64,000 nt of DNA. Origin: an uncultured Bacteroidales bacterium. GTDB lineage: Bacteria; Bacteroidota; Bacteroidia; Bacteroidales; Lentimicrobiaceae. This document shows positions 53,846 to 62,000 of this stretch, in pieces. The stretch lies in contig CALCQV010000043.1 of the NCBI GenBank assembly GCA_937894795.1, positions 1 through 64,000 on the forward strand, read 5' to 3'. Position 1 is the first letter of the stretch. Each line of letters opens with the position of its first letter. The translations under genes and the position numbers were made by a program. The notes beneath the pieces were generated by a model, which searched no databases, was not told where the DNA came from, and saw only the letters and a program-made list of their open reading frames with translations.

Positions 53846-55540
53846 CTATCTTGATGGATCAATGAACCGGGTCTGGAATTCTTCCCAAACCTTCGGATCA
53901 AGGTCAGCCAACACGTTATCCGCTACTTCACCTCCATCCTGCAGTACAACGGGTACCAGTTCCTGATGGCCAATCGACTTAAACCCGGCGAAAAAGTCGC
54001 GTAAACGGGTATATTCATTCTTCAGCCATTTCTCATAAGTCTGATACATGAACATGAATTCCGTTTCACGTATCCAATTGGTGGGGATCAAGGTATAAAT
54101 CCACCCATCACCATAAGGTGAGCTGTTTGCCAATGTGGCATTCTTGTTTAATGCTTTGTTCTGGTCAGCTATAATGCCTGAAACCGGTGAATACATGTTC
54201 AACTGTTTCCCTTCACTCACAAGGGTAAACAGTAATTCACCCTTACGTACTGAATCGCCCGATTCTTTCATCTTGAAACGCGAAACCGGGCCGGTAATCC
54301 GTTGCATGAAATCATCCAGTCCTACCCTCACAATACCACTCTTTTCCATGAACGCCCAGGTGTGTGTCTTGTCGTAGTATAATCCGGCGGGAGCCTTTAC
54401 CTTATCGCCAAGGAATGTAACCTTATCAGTAATATACTGCGGCTCGGGTTCGTATTTCTTTTTTCTTGATAATAAAACAGAAAGAATAATGACTACTGCA
54501 CCGCTAATGATGATTGCAATAATCATCGATAGCCAAAATGGAATGGCTGCTTCCCCTTCATTGCTTTCTGCTGGTAGCGGTTCTCCCGTCAGTTCTGCAA
54601 TGTTCATGCGACTGCGGCTCATCTGCAAAGCAGTATAACCGTTGGCTGAAAGCATGGCCTGTCCATCGTTCATGACCCATGTGAGAAAATCAATCTCCTC
54701 CTTGCCTGCCGGTTTATTCTGTGCCAATGCGTATATGTTACGGCATAATGGTGCCGGGTACTTGCCAACCCATAAGCCGTGCATGAAATTTTCAGGATCA
54801 TTGTATATCTGCTCAAAACTGTCAAGTCGACCGTTGCTGTTCTTGTCTATCGGCAAAAGGGCAATGCCTTCAGTAAACTCTGAACAATCAGATGTACAGA
54901 TGTCTGACATGCGACAGAAACCAATGGCCTGCGGATTCTTCAGTATGGCTTCCTTGAGCTCATCTGCATTCTTCACCAGAACTCCCTGAAGTATAGAGGC
55001 TTCGGCATTTACATAATCGGCAAGTGCTTCATTCATCTCCATATTCTCAATGCGGTAAATGGCTACCGGTATATCATTCTCAACCTTGAGCAGAGTATTC
55101 CAGCCAATTGTTTCCGTGCCGGTGAGCATCTTGCGGAAGTCCCCCGCATTGATTCCCTGCCGCTCGATCACAGCCCGCAGCGGATTATTGCCATTCATAA
55201 TGGCCACTATGCCGTCTCTTCCAATGACCATGCTCCAAACGGTGCTTTCATCAAAGGATGATGATCCCTTATGCGTTATCAATAGTTTGTCACCTGATAG
55301 GTCAGCATCCCCTTCAACCGCTTCCTCCAGCGTGATCTTAACCGAAGGATGCAGCCTGTTGTAGGCCGTTGCCCAATCGGATGCCAGATTCATCAATGCC
55401 GGTGTTCCGGTCATCAGAATTTGACCATCAGCTGGCTGTTCAGCTCCATTGTTGCCGGCCTCATCCTCGGCTGCACCCAATGCTGCCGGACAAAACAACG
55501 ACATGATCAATACCGTCCATAAAATTTGCAGTGTTTTCAT
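53846..55540 (-). CDS. PstS-like periplasmic domain fused to a cytoplasmic GcvH-like domain
   Basis: The 564-residue protein has a signal peptide (1-23), a PstS-like solute-binding domain (about 38-320; start ILMTGTPALMNLASDWATAYNRL), a membrane segment at about 335-357 and a cytoplasmic GcvH/biotinyl-like domain (about 378-480: LYYDKTHTWAFMEKSG, VGLDDFMQRITGP, then YSPVSGII). At the position of the lipoylated lysine of GcvH the residue is Gly444; a Lys is at 445 in the motif GKQLNMYSPVSG. An EF-hand-like loop DKNSNGRLD (232-240) is in the periplasmic part. The fusion could sense a periplasmic ligand and pass the signal inside. It lies upstream of the heme-kinase operon, separated by a hairpin, and behind a sigma54-type promoter. 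Real function is unknown. Confidence 0.8.
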   Translation of the reverse strand: MKTLQILWTVLIMSLFCPAALGAAEDEAGNNGAEQPADGQILMTGTPALMNLASDWATAYNRLHPSVKITLEEAVEGDADLSGDKLLITHKGSSSFDESTVWSMVIGRDGIVAIMNGNNPLRAVIERQGINAGDFRKMLTGTETIGWNTLLKVENDIPVAIYRIENMEMNEALADYVNAEASILQGVLVKNADELKEAILKNPQAIGFCRMSDICTSDCSEFTEGIALLPIDKNSNGRLDSFEQIYNDPENFMHGLWVGKYPAPLCRNIYALAQNKPAGKEEIDFLTWVMNDGQAMLSANGYTALQMSRSRMNIAELTGEPLPAESNEGEAAIPFWLSMIIAIIISGAVVIILSVLLSRKKKYEPEPQYITDKVTFLGDKVKAPAGLYYDKTHTWAFMEKSGIVRVGLDDFMQRITGPVSRFKMKESGDSVRKGELLFTLVSEGKQLNMYSPVSGIIADQNKALNKNATLANSSPYGDGWIYTLIPTNWIRETEFMFMYQTYEKWLKNEYTRLRDFFAGFKSIGHQELVPVVLQDGGEVADNVLADLDPKVWEEFQTRFIDPSR

Positions 55541-55596
55541 TGTATATAGTTTTTTGTAGGTTAATTGACTTAAAATAACAAGGTCATATATCCCTA

Positions 55597-55612
55597 TTCA
55601 ATAACGATGCCA
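55597..55612 (-). promoter_or_regulatory. Sigma54-type (-24/-12) promoter of the PstS-GcvH gene
   Basis: The minus strand reads TGGCAT-N5-TTGAA, close to the consensus TGGCAC-N5-TTGCW; only the C of the -12 GC is replaced (TTGA). The predicted start is about 45 bases before the ATG at 55540. A gene for a sigma54 activator lies 2 kb downstream. Confidence 0.6.
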
Positions 55613-55687
55613 AACTTTTTAATGCCTCTATGTATCACATTTTCATTATTTTACAAGGTTCAATATATATTTTTTCAACACTCAATA

Positions 55688-55704
55688 TGATGAATTATTC
55701 AACA
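55688..55704. promoter_or_regulatory. Candidate enhancer (activator) site 1
   Basis: TGATGAATTATTCAACA is a 17-base near-palindrome about 91 bases upstream of the sigma54 promoter. It shares 15 of 17 bases with the complement of the site at 55776. Confidence 0.5.
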
Positions 55705-55775
55705 CTACATTTTAAATATCAGTCTATCGTTCTGTCTGTCAACCGTTTAATGCAATATGAATAAAATATATACAC

Positions 55776-55792
55776 TGTTGCATTATTCATCA
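55776..55792. promoter_or_regulatory. Candidate enhancer (activator) site 2
   Basis: TGTTGCATTATTCATCA, whose complement TGATGAATAATGCAACA matches site 1 at 15 of 17 positions. The two sites are 88 bases apart centre to centre, and both are upstream of the sigma54 promoter, as expected for NtrC-family enhancers. Confidence 0.5.
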
Positions 55793-55906
55793 CTTATTGG
55801 TTGCTCCATTAACTGAAAGGTCTTATTTTACAAGTATTTTATGTATTTTTTCAAACTTTTTCATTTTCCGGCCATTTATTTTTCATTAATAGGGAATATT
55901 TTATTT

Positions 55907-55914
55907 TAACTTTG
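55907..55914 (+). promoter_or_regulatory. Promoter -7 element of the 145-residue membrane protein gene
   Basis: TAACTTTG matches TAnnTTTG and ends 22 bases before the ATG at 55937. TTTC at 55881-55884 is a possible -33 box, 22 bases away. Confidence 0.5.
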
Positions 55915-55936
55915 AGTATCCAAATAGAAATAAGCC

Positions 55937-56374
55937 ATGAACAAGCAAGAAGGGTATACCGGTGACAGGAAAAAAGGTGAATATATTGCCAACATCATCT
56001 TCAACCTGATTTTTTTATGGATATTAAGCAGGGTACCGCATTGGAATATTCCATTTCTGGCTGATGATTACATGGTTGTGCTGCTGGTTATGAAGATCAA
56101 CTGCTTGGTGCAGATAGCCGCCAATATTGTGCTGCTCATCCTGTTCATCAGGCCGCTGCGCTATGTGGTTAAAATCATTGCGGAAGCTGCAGGCCTGGCA
56201 GCATTGATGGTTATGTATTACCTCTATCCTTTTGATTTTTCAAACTTCCATAACCTGGGTTGGCTTGATAAGGTTCTGCCCATTCTCTTTATCATCGGAA
56301 TGGTTGTGACAGTTGTGAAGATCTTCACATACGCTGTCAAGGTATTCTTCAAGCCCTCGGCAGATCAAAAATAA
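55937..56374 (+). CDS. Hypothetical four-helix membrane protein
   Basis: I do not recognise this 145-residue protein. It has four predicted membrane segments (about residues 17-35, 45-72, 76-97 and 110-135), a charged N-terminus (MNKQEGYTGDRKKGEY) and Lys-rich end. It is divergent from the PstS-GcvH gene, sharing the 396-base region that holds the sigma54 promoter and the two candidate enhancers, but its own promoter looks like a standard sigma70-type one. A role in the same system is possible but unproven. Confidence 0.6.
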   Translation: MNKQEGYTGDRKKGEYIANIIFNLIFLWILSRVPHWNIPFLADDYMVVLLVMKINCLVQIAANIVLLILFIRPLRYVVKIIAEAAGLAALMVMYYLYPFDFSNFHNLGWLDKVLPILFIIGMVVTVVKIFTYAVKVFFKPSADQK

Positions 56375-56512
56375 TCCTTGGCTCAAAGCTCAAGACTTCA
56401 GAACGGTTCAAAGCATTTTGTGCGTTCTAGGCTGAGGCTTTCAAAATTGTTTAAGGTTACACTAAGCCTACAGTGTAAAATTATTCAAGCTTGTTAAAAG
56501 TGGCCCACATAA

Positions 56513-56536
56513 AGAGGAGCGCATAAGCGCCCCTCT
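56513..56536. terminator. GC-rich hairpin after the membrane protein gene
   Basis: AGAGGAGCGC / GCGCCCCTCT (one mismatch) with loop ATAA lies 139 bases after the stop at 56374. There is no T-tract, so termination is uncertain. Confidence 0.35.
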
Positions 56537-56921
56537 CCAAATCGCAGGGTTGACCAGGTTACCTGCGTATTATTGGAAATACCCTTTTTCCTATTTCCTT
56601 TACCTGGATCTTTATGTTTTGTTTGACAACTCCTTACGTTTGAAGCGATCCTTAAAATACTTTTTCAAAGCTAATGTATCGGCAAACGGCAATTATCAGA
56701 ATTGTCCCCGGCAACTATATCATAATTATGTCAATTAATTTAGCTGAATGGCAAAACTAAATACTTTCCATATTATATGCAAGTAGTTTTTGCAATTTTT
56801 TATCAACTGATTTTCAATTATATACTCATTCCAATTATAAATTAAAATATTTGCACTCTATTTTTGCCCCCTTTTTGTTAATTAATTTCAGGATATAGTT
56901 TCCATTCCACCAATTTTCGAT

Positions 56922-56929
56922 TATCTTTG
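56922..56929 (+). promoter_or_regulatory. Promoter -7 element in the 56-57 kb intergenic region
   Basis: TATCTTTG matches TAnnTTTG; TTTC at 56899-56902, 19 bases upstream, is a possible -33 box. It is 243 bases before the methyltransferase ATG, with a terminator-like hairpin between. Confidence 0.55.
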
Positions 56930-56934
56930 CATAA

Positions 56935-57055
56935 CCAAAACTATTGGATGTTTAGCTGTATGAAGGATCTGGTAAAGTAAATAACCTTGGGCATTCCGCT
57001 CTCTGGTTATCCCTCACGTTCTCAGGCATTATCTTGTCTGAGCTATCTTTTTATT
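56935..57055 (+). ncRNA. Candidate small RNA or leader attenuator
   Basis: A promoter element (56922-56929) and a terminator hairpin (57021-57042 with T-run) bound a region of about 120 bases. It contains another possible stem, ATAACC (56981-56986) with GGTTAT (57005-57010), and a short frame MFSCMKDLVK. It could be a stand-alone RNA or a leader controlling the methyltransferase gene. No known RNA family is recognised. Confidence 0.35.
57021..57052 (+). terminator. Intrinsic terminator upstream of the methyltransferase gene
   Basis: CTCAGGCA / TGTCTGAG (one G-T pair), loop TTATCT, followed by TATCTTTTTATTTT. It lies 120 bases upstream of the methyltransferase start and would stop transcripts from 56936. 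Confidence 0.6.
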
Positions 57056-57171
57056 TTATTACAACCGAAGCGAATCCGCGAAAGCAATAATAATCCCCCG
57101 GGTCAATCATAAAATCCCAGGATGAGTTATAAGATTCCCGGTTTAACAATAAACCAATAATTTTATTTATC

Positions 57172-57945
57172 ATGAGTAACGAAGTTCCAAACATACTTGA
57201 TTTCGATTTCCAATTAATCTGCGACTATTTCACAGCCCTTGAACGACAAGGTCCCGGCAGTCCCGAGGCTACCCTTAAGGCCCTGAGCTTCATTGATAAC
57301 CTTACGGATGAATCGCGCATTGCCGATATAGGCTGCGGAAGCGGCGGACAGACCATGGTGCTGGCGCAACATGCACCGGGACAAATCACCGGCATTGACC
57401 TGTTTGCCGATTTTATCAGCATCTTCAACGCCAACGCCCATAAGCTGAATCTGCAGCACCGCGTAAAAGGCATGGTGGGCAGCATGGATAACCTACCCTT
57501 TCAGGAGGGTGAATATGACCTGATCTGGTCGGAAGGCGCCATTTATAACATCGGCTTTGAACGCGGACTTAAAGAATGGCACAAGTACCTCAAAACAGGG
57601 GGCTATCTGGCAGTAACTGAAGCCACCTGGTTCACTGACACCCGCCCCGCTGAGATCCACGACTTTTGGATGTCAGAATACCCGGGCATAAATACCATAC
57701 CCAATTGTGTCGCCCAATTGCAGGCAGCCGGCTACATTCCGGTGGCAGTCTTCAACCTGCCCCAATCCTGTTGGACAGACCACTACTATGCACCACAGGC
57801 AGCCATACAACAGCCCTTTCTTGAAAAGCACGCCGGCAATAAAATGGCGAAGGGTCTAGTCGACAACCTGCGGCATGAAAAGCAGCTGTACGACAAGTAC
57901 AAGGAGTTTTATGGCTATACGTTCTTTATAGGTAAAAAACTGTAA
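57172..57945 (+). CDS. Class I SAM-dependent methyltransferase
   Basis: The 257-residue protein has the Rossmann-fold motif I ADIGCGSGGQT at about 51-61, the acidic motif TGIDLFADFI, GSMDNLPFQEGEYDLIWSEGAIYNIGF (given as DNLPFQEGEYDLIWSEGA) and EATWF. Such proteins in Bacteroidota lack a known substrate. It has noticeably higher G+C than the DNA around it, with codons ending in C or G. It is monocistronic with a strong terminator after the stop; the upstream leader is described separately. Confidence 0.85.
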   Translation: MSNEVPNILDFDFQLICDYFTALERQGPGSPEATLKALSFIDNLTDESRIADIGCGSGGQTMVLAQHAPGQITGIDLFADFISIFNANAHKLNLQHRVKGMVGSMDNLPFQEGEYDLIWSEGAIYNIGFERGLKEWHKYLKTGGYLAVTEATWFTDTRPAEIHDFWMSEYPGINTIPNCVAQLQAAGYIPVAVFNLPQSCWTDHYYAPQAAIQQPFLEKHAGNKMAKGLVDNLRHEKQLYDKYKEFYGYTFFIGKKL

Positions 57946-57962
57946 ATAAAGTGAAATCATGT

Positions 57963-58004
57963 GCAAAGGAAGGGTGGCACCGTCACCCTTCCTTTGCTCT
58001 TTTT
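57963..58004 (+). terminator. Intrinsic terminator of the methyltransferase gene
   Basis: A perfect 14-bp stem GCAAAGGAAGGGTG / CACCCTTCCTTTGC with a 7-base loop is followed by TCTTTTT. Confidence 0.92.
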
Positions 58005-58093
58005 ACAACATAAACGATTTATTATCATCATTTCAAATGCCAATTATGAATCTCATTATAGCGTTTGGTGATGAAATTGTGTTTCACCTCTGT

Positions 58094-59584
58094 TTAATGA
58101 ATTCCCAGTTTTCCGTAAGTTTCAAGCAGCGCATCCTGGTTGTCAGTGATGATCATCAGCTTGTCCTTTTCCTTCAAAACGGTAGTGCCGGTAGGTACAA
58201 AGTAGGTTTCATCACGTTTAACCATCACCACCAGTGTATTCCCGGGGAATGGTATATTCATGAGCTGATTGCCGTTTTGCAGCATGTTGGCTTTTACTTC
58301 TATCTCTGTGGTGACCGACTTGATATCGTTTGAGAAATCCACATCAAAATTTTTCATCCTTCTAACCTGCTGCCGAAGATCAACAAGCTTGAGCCATTTG
58401 GCAATAAGTGGAATTGAAGTACCTTGTACTATAAGAGATACCAGTGTACAGATAAAAACAATGTTGAATATAAGCCTGGCATGGGGCACATTCTCGACCA
58501 GCGGGAAGATGGCAAAAATAATAGGCACGGCACCTCTTAATCCTACCCATGAAACGTATGCCTTATCCTTCTTGTGCATTTTACGGAAAGGAAGCAGGCA
58601 TAACATAACAGTAATCGGACGGGAAACAAATATCATCAATACACTGATTATAACTCCCGGAATAAGAATGGGCAATAGTTCATGCGGATTCACGAGCAAT
58701 CCCAGTGTCAGGAACATAATAAGCTGGAACATCCATGCCAATCCGTCAAAAAAGCCCAGTGATGAGCGTTTGTGAACAAACTTTGAATTACCTATTACAA
58801 GACCGCCAATATATACTGCCAAAAACCCGTTGCCATAGGCAAAATAAGTCGCTGTATAGATGAATATGCAGAAAGTGAATACCAGTATAGGGTACAAGGA
58901 ATCGTTACCTATTTTTATTTTATTTATTATCCTCACGGCCAGTTTACCGATCAGGAATCCCATGAGCGCCCCAATGCCCAATTGAAGCAGTAATTTCCCT
59001 GCCACCATCAGATAATCTGGTTCACTGTTCAGCTTGATGATATCAATTAATGAAATAACAAGTATATAAGCCATGGGGTCATTGCTGCCGCTTTCAAGCT
59101 CGAGCATGGGCCTCAGATTATGCTTGAGTCTTAATCCTTTGGAACGCAGTATGGAAAAAACCGAGGCCGAGTCGGTTGATGCCATAGTTGATGCCATAAG
59201 CAGTGAGGTAAGAAAACCTATACCTGCTGATGCCATGGTCATTCCCAAAACCCACCATATAAGCAGGCCCGTAATGATGGCCGTAAGAAAAACCCCAAGG
59301 GTAGCCAGTACAATTCCCTGGGTTATTACAGGCCTGATCTCCGATAGGCTGGTATCCATACCTCCCGAGAAGAGGATTATACATAGTGCAACAGTGCCAA
59401 TATTCTTTGCTACATGAATATTTTCAAACTGTATGCCCAATCCATCGCTGCCAAATAACATTCCAACTGACAGGAACAACAACAAGGCAGGTACACCGAA
59501 TTTTGAACTTGCCTTCCCGGCAAGAATACTCACAAAGAATAAGATAGAAACTACCAACAACACAATTTCAACCGAAAATTTCAT
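58094..59584 (-). CDS. K+/H+ antiporter, NhaP2/CvrA type
   Basis: The 496-residue protein has about 12 membrane segments of the CPA1 family (LLVVSILFFVSILAGKASSKFGVPALL at the start, VGLRGAVPIIFAIFPLVENVPHA, RPITVMLCLLPFRKMHKK), followed by a C-terminal TrkA-C domain at about 415-496 (MLQNGNQLMNIPFPGNTLVV, KLMIITDN). The added domain and overall match point to the NhaP2 (potassium/proton antiporter, YcgO/CvrA) branch rather than Na+/H+ antiporters. Monocistronic. Confidence 0.85.
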   Translation of the reverse strand: MKFSVEIVLLVVSILFFVSILAGKASSKFGVPALLLFLSVGMLFGSDGLGIQFENIHVAKNIGTVALCIILFSGGMDTSLSEIRPVITQGIVLATLGVFLTAIITGLLIWWVLGMTMASAGIGFLTSLLMASTMASTDSASVFSILRSKGLRLKHNLRPMLELESGSNDPMAYILVISLIDIIKLNSEPDYLMVAGKLLLQLGIGALMGFLIGKLAVRIINKIKIGNDSLYPILVFTFCIFIYTATYFAYGNGFLAVYIGGLVIGNSKFVHKRSSLGFFDGLAWMFQLIMFLTLGLLVNPHELLPILIPGVIISVLMIFVSRPITVMLCLLPFRKMHKKDKAYVSWVGLRGAVPIIFAIFPLVENVPHARLIFNIVFICTLVSLIVQGTSIPLIAKWLKLVDLRQQVRRMKNFDVDFSNDIKSVTTEIEVKANMLQNGNQLMNIPFPGNTLVVMVKRDETYFVPTGTTVLKEKDKLMIITDNQDALLETYGKLGIH

Positions 59585-59752
59585 CCGTATAATTTAAGTA
59601 AATTTTAGCGGTTACAAGTTACAAAAAAATATAAATGGCATATCAACACTTTGTATGTCCAAAAGAGCTCACTGCACCGCGTGTAGGCGCATGAAATAAG
59701 CATCTACTTCCGGTTCCTTATTATTTTCTTAGTTGGTTTGTAGTATTCTTTC

Positions 59753-59760
59753 TACTTTTG
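59753..59760 (+). promoter_or_regulatory. Promoter -7 element of the prolyl oligopeptidase gene
   Basis: TACTTTTG matches TAnnTTTG, 66 bases before the ATG at 59826. No clear -33 box. Confidence 0.45.
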
Positions 59761-59825
59761 ATTCAATTTCAGGGATACCTCAATTTTGCAACCATCGCAG
59801 GTAACCTTTTAACTTATAACCAATT

Positions 59826-61898
59826 ATGAAAAAGTACATTTTATTATTCATGGCATTATTCGGATTAAACCAGATTATTGAAGCTCAGCAGGATGAGTAC
59901 CTCTGGCTTGAGGAAGTTGATGGCAGCAATGCCCTTGGGTTTGTTGAATCACATAACAAGGTTACACTTGAGAAATTGAGTGGACAACCTGATTATCAAC
60001 AGATTTTTGATAAATGCCTTGAAATTTCCAACTCTACTGAACGTATTGCCTACCCGGCCATCTATGGTGACTTTGTATACAATTTCTGGAAGGACAAGGA
60101 TCATGTGAGAGGCATTTGGCGCAGATGCCCCTTGACCGACTATGTTGCCGGTAATTTAAATTGGGAAATCATGCTTGATATCGACAAATTGTCGGAAACC
60201 GACAATGTTAAATGGGTATTCAAGGGTGCCAGCGGATTGTATCCAACCTACGACCGCTTCCTGGTTAGTCTCTCAAAAGGGGGTGGAGATGCCGTGGTGG
60301 TAAAGGAGTTTGATGTGAATAAAAAGGAATTTATTTTCAACGGCTTCTCATTGCCTGAAGCTAAAGGCTCTGCAAGTTACCTCGACATAAACACCCTGAT
60401 TGTTGAAACCGATTTCGGCGAAGGTACCATGACCACCTCAGGCTATCCGCGTCAGGTAAAACTGTGGAAACGCGACACCCCTTTATCAGATGCAAAACTC
60501 ATTTATGAAGGTGAAACGACCGACGTATCAGCCGGCGGCTTTGTAATGCGCGATGGCTCCCTTGCCTATACGTTGGTTTATCGTTCCATGACCTTCTATT
60601 CATCGCAATACTCGGTATGGAAGGATAACAAGGCCATACGCCTTGATGTCCCTGAAGATGCTGGCTTTGGGGGCATCCTCAACAATCAGCTGATAGTGGA
60701 ATTAAAATCTGATTGGACGGTCAATAACGTGACCTACAATACCGGAACCCTGGTAAGCCTGAACTTTACTGAACTCCTTGAAGGAAACAAGATCATACAG
60801 GTGATAGTAGAGCCCGATGAATTTTCAAGCATCTCGGGCATTTCAACCACTAAAAACAAACTGCTCATCAACATGCTGAGGGATGTTACCGGACAATTGT
60901 ACATCTATTCACTCAACAACGGGAAATGGACCTCTGAAAAAGTGGCTGCCCCTGATTACGGCACCATATCCATTGCGGCTGCCGATGACATGACCGACAA
61001 GTACTTCTTCACATTTGCCAACTTCCTCATGCCAACAACCCTCTATTATGCCGATGCAGCCAACAATACATTCACTGCCTACAAGTCACTGCCTGCTTTC
61101 TTCAATGCCGGCCCCTATGAAGTAAAGCAGTACAAGGCCAAGTCAGAGGATGGCACCCTGGTTCCCTATTTCATGATTTCCGCGAAAGCGATGAAGCATG
61201 ATGGAACCAACCCCACACTAATATATGCATACGGCGGATTTGAATCATCGTCACAACCCTTCTACTCTTCCACTTTCGGCATTGCATGGCTTGAAAAGGG
61301 AGGCGTATTTGTACTTGCCAATATACGCGGCGGCGGTGAATACGGCCCCAAATGGCATCAGGCAGGACTTAAGGAAAAACGGCAGAATGTATACAACGAC
61401 CTATATGCCGTATCAGAAGACCTGATAGCCAAGAAGGTAACGTCACCCAAACATCTGGGCGTAATGGGTGGCAGCAATGGCGGACTGCTGGTAGGTGTTG
61501 CCTTCACACAGCGACCTGACCTCTACAATGCCGTAGTTTGCCAGGTACCACTGCTCGACATGCAGCGCTACAACAAACTGCTTGCCGGTGCCAGCTGGAT
61601 GGGGGAATACGGAAATCCCGATATCCCAGAAGAATGGGCATACATCAGCAAGTATTCACCCTACCACAACCTCAAAAAAGGAATGAATTATCCTGAGGTA
61701 TTCTTCTATACATCCACCCGTGACGACAGGGTACATCCCGGCCATGCCCGCAAGATGGTAGCCAAAATGAATGATATGGGCTACAAAACCTACTATTATG
61801 AAAATACCGAGGGCGGCCATGCCGGCTCATCAACCAATGAGCAGGGCGCCAGAATGAACGCCATGACATTTTCCTATTTGCTGATGAAATTGAAGTAG
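59826..61898 (+). CDS. Prolyl oligopeptidase family serine peptidase (S9A)
   Basis: The 690-residue protein has a signal peptide ending at NQIIEAQQ, so it is periplasmic or secreted. Residues about 75-410 form a seven-bladed propeller that guards the active site; residues about 430-690 are the alpha/beta-hydrolase domain. The catalytic triad is Ser550 (GGSNGGLLVG), Asp633 (TRDDRVHP) and His665 (EGGHAG). The block RGGGEYGPKWHQAG is typical of prolyl oligopeptidases, which cut short peptides after Pro. Monocistronic. Confidence 0.92.
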   Translation: MKKYILLFMALFGLNQIIEAQQDEYLWLEEVDGSNALGFVESHNKVTLEKLSGQPDYQQIFDKCLEISNSTERIAYPAIYGDFVYNFWKDKDHVRGIWRRCPLTDYVAGNLNWEIMLDIDKLSETDNVKWVFKGASGLYPTYDRFLVSLSKGGGDAVVVKEFDVNKKEFIFNGFSLPEAKGSASYLDINTLIVETDFGEGTMTTSGYPRQVKLWKRDTPLSDAKLIYEGETTDVSAGGFVMRDGSLAYTLVYRSMTFYSSQYSVWKDNKAIRLDVPEDAGFGGILNNQLIVELKSDWTVNNVTYNTGTLVSLNFTELLEGNKIIQVIVEPDEFSSISGISTTKNKLLINMLRDVTGQLYIYSLNNGKWTSEKVAAPDYGTISIAAADDMTDKYFFTFANFLMPTTLYYADAANNTFTAYKSLPAFFNAGPYEVKQYKAKSEDGTLVPYFMISAKAMKHDGTNPTLIYAYGGFESSSQPFYSSTFGIAWLEKGGVFVLANIRGGGEYGPKWHQAGLKEKRQNVYNDLYAVSEDLIAKKVTSPKHLGVMGGSNGGLLVGVAFTQRPDLYNAVVCQVPLLDMQRYNKLLAGASWMGEYGNPDIPEEWAYISKYSPYHNLKKGMNYPEVFFYTSTRDDRVHPGHARKMVAKMNDMGYKTYYYENTEGGHAGSSTNEQGARMNAMTFSYLLMKLK

Positions 61899-61921
61899 GA
61901 TATTATAGGTAGTTCAAATTA

Positions 61922-61953
61922 CGGAAGAGACGCAGCATGCTGCGTCTCTTCCG
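61922..61953. repeat. Perfect 32-base palindrome
   Basis: CGGAAGAGACGCAGCA is followed immediately by its exact complement, with no loop. It starts 24 bases after the prolyl oligopeptidase stop. It could act as a terminator hairpin, though only a short T-run follows, or as a REP-like repeat; GACGCA..TGCGTC-type hairpins are scattered in many genomes. Confidence 0.7.
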
Positions 61954-62000
61954 GTTTAAAGATCAGGACCATCCCATTCCTCCACCCCACCCCCATATCT

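Larger units (their letters stand above)
56375..57171. other. 797-base intergenic region
   Basis: No convincing protein gene. It contains a GC-rich hairpin (56513-56536), a -7 element (56922-56929) and a possible small RNA or attenuator ending in a terminator hairpin at 57021-57052. The rest is AT-rich with no further structure that I could see; a short open frame at 56550-56738 is judged spurious. Confidence 0.6.

Noticed and set aside
56550..56738. 62-codon open frame (+) in the 56.4-57.2 kb gap
   Set aside because: No good ribosome binding site, no recognisable family, atypical composition; likely chance.
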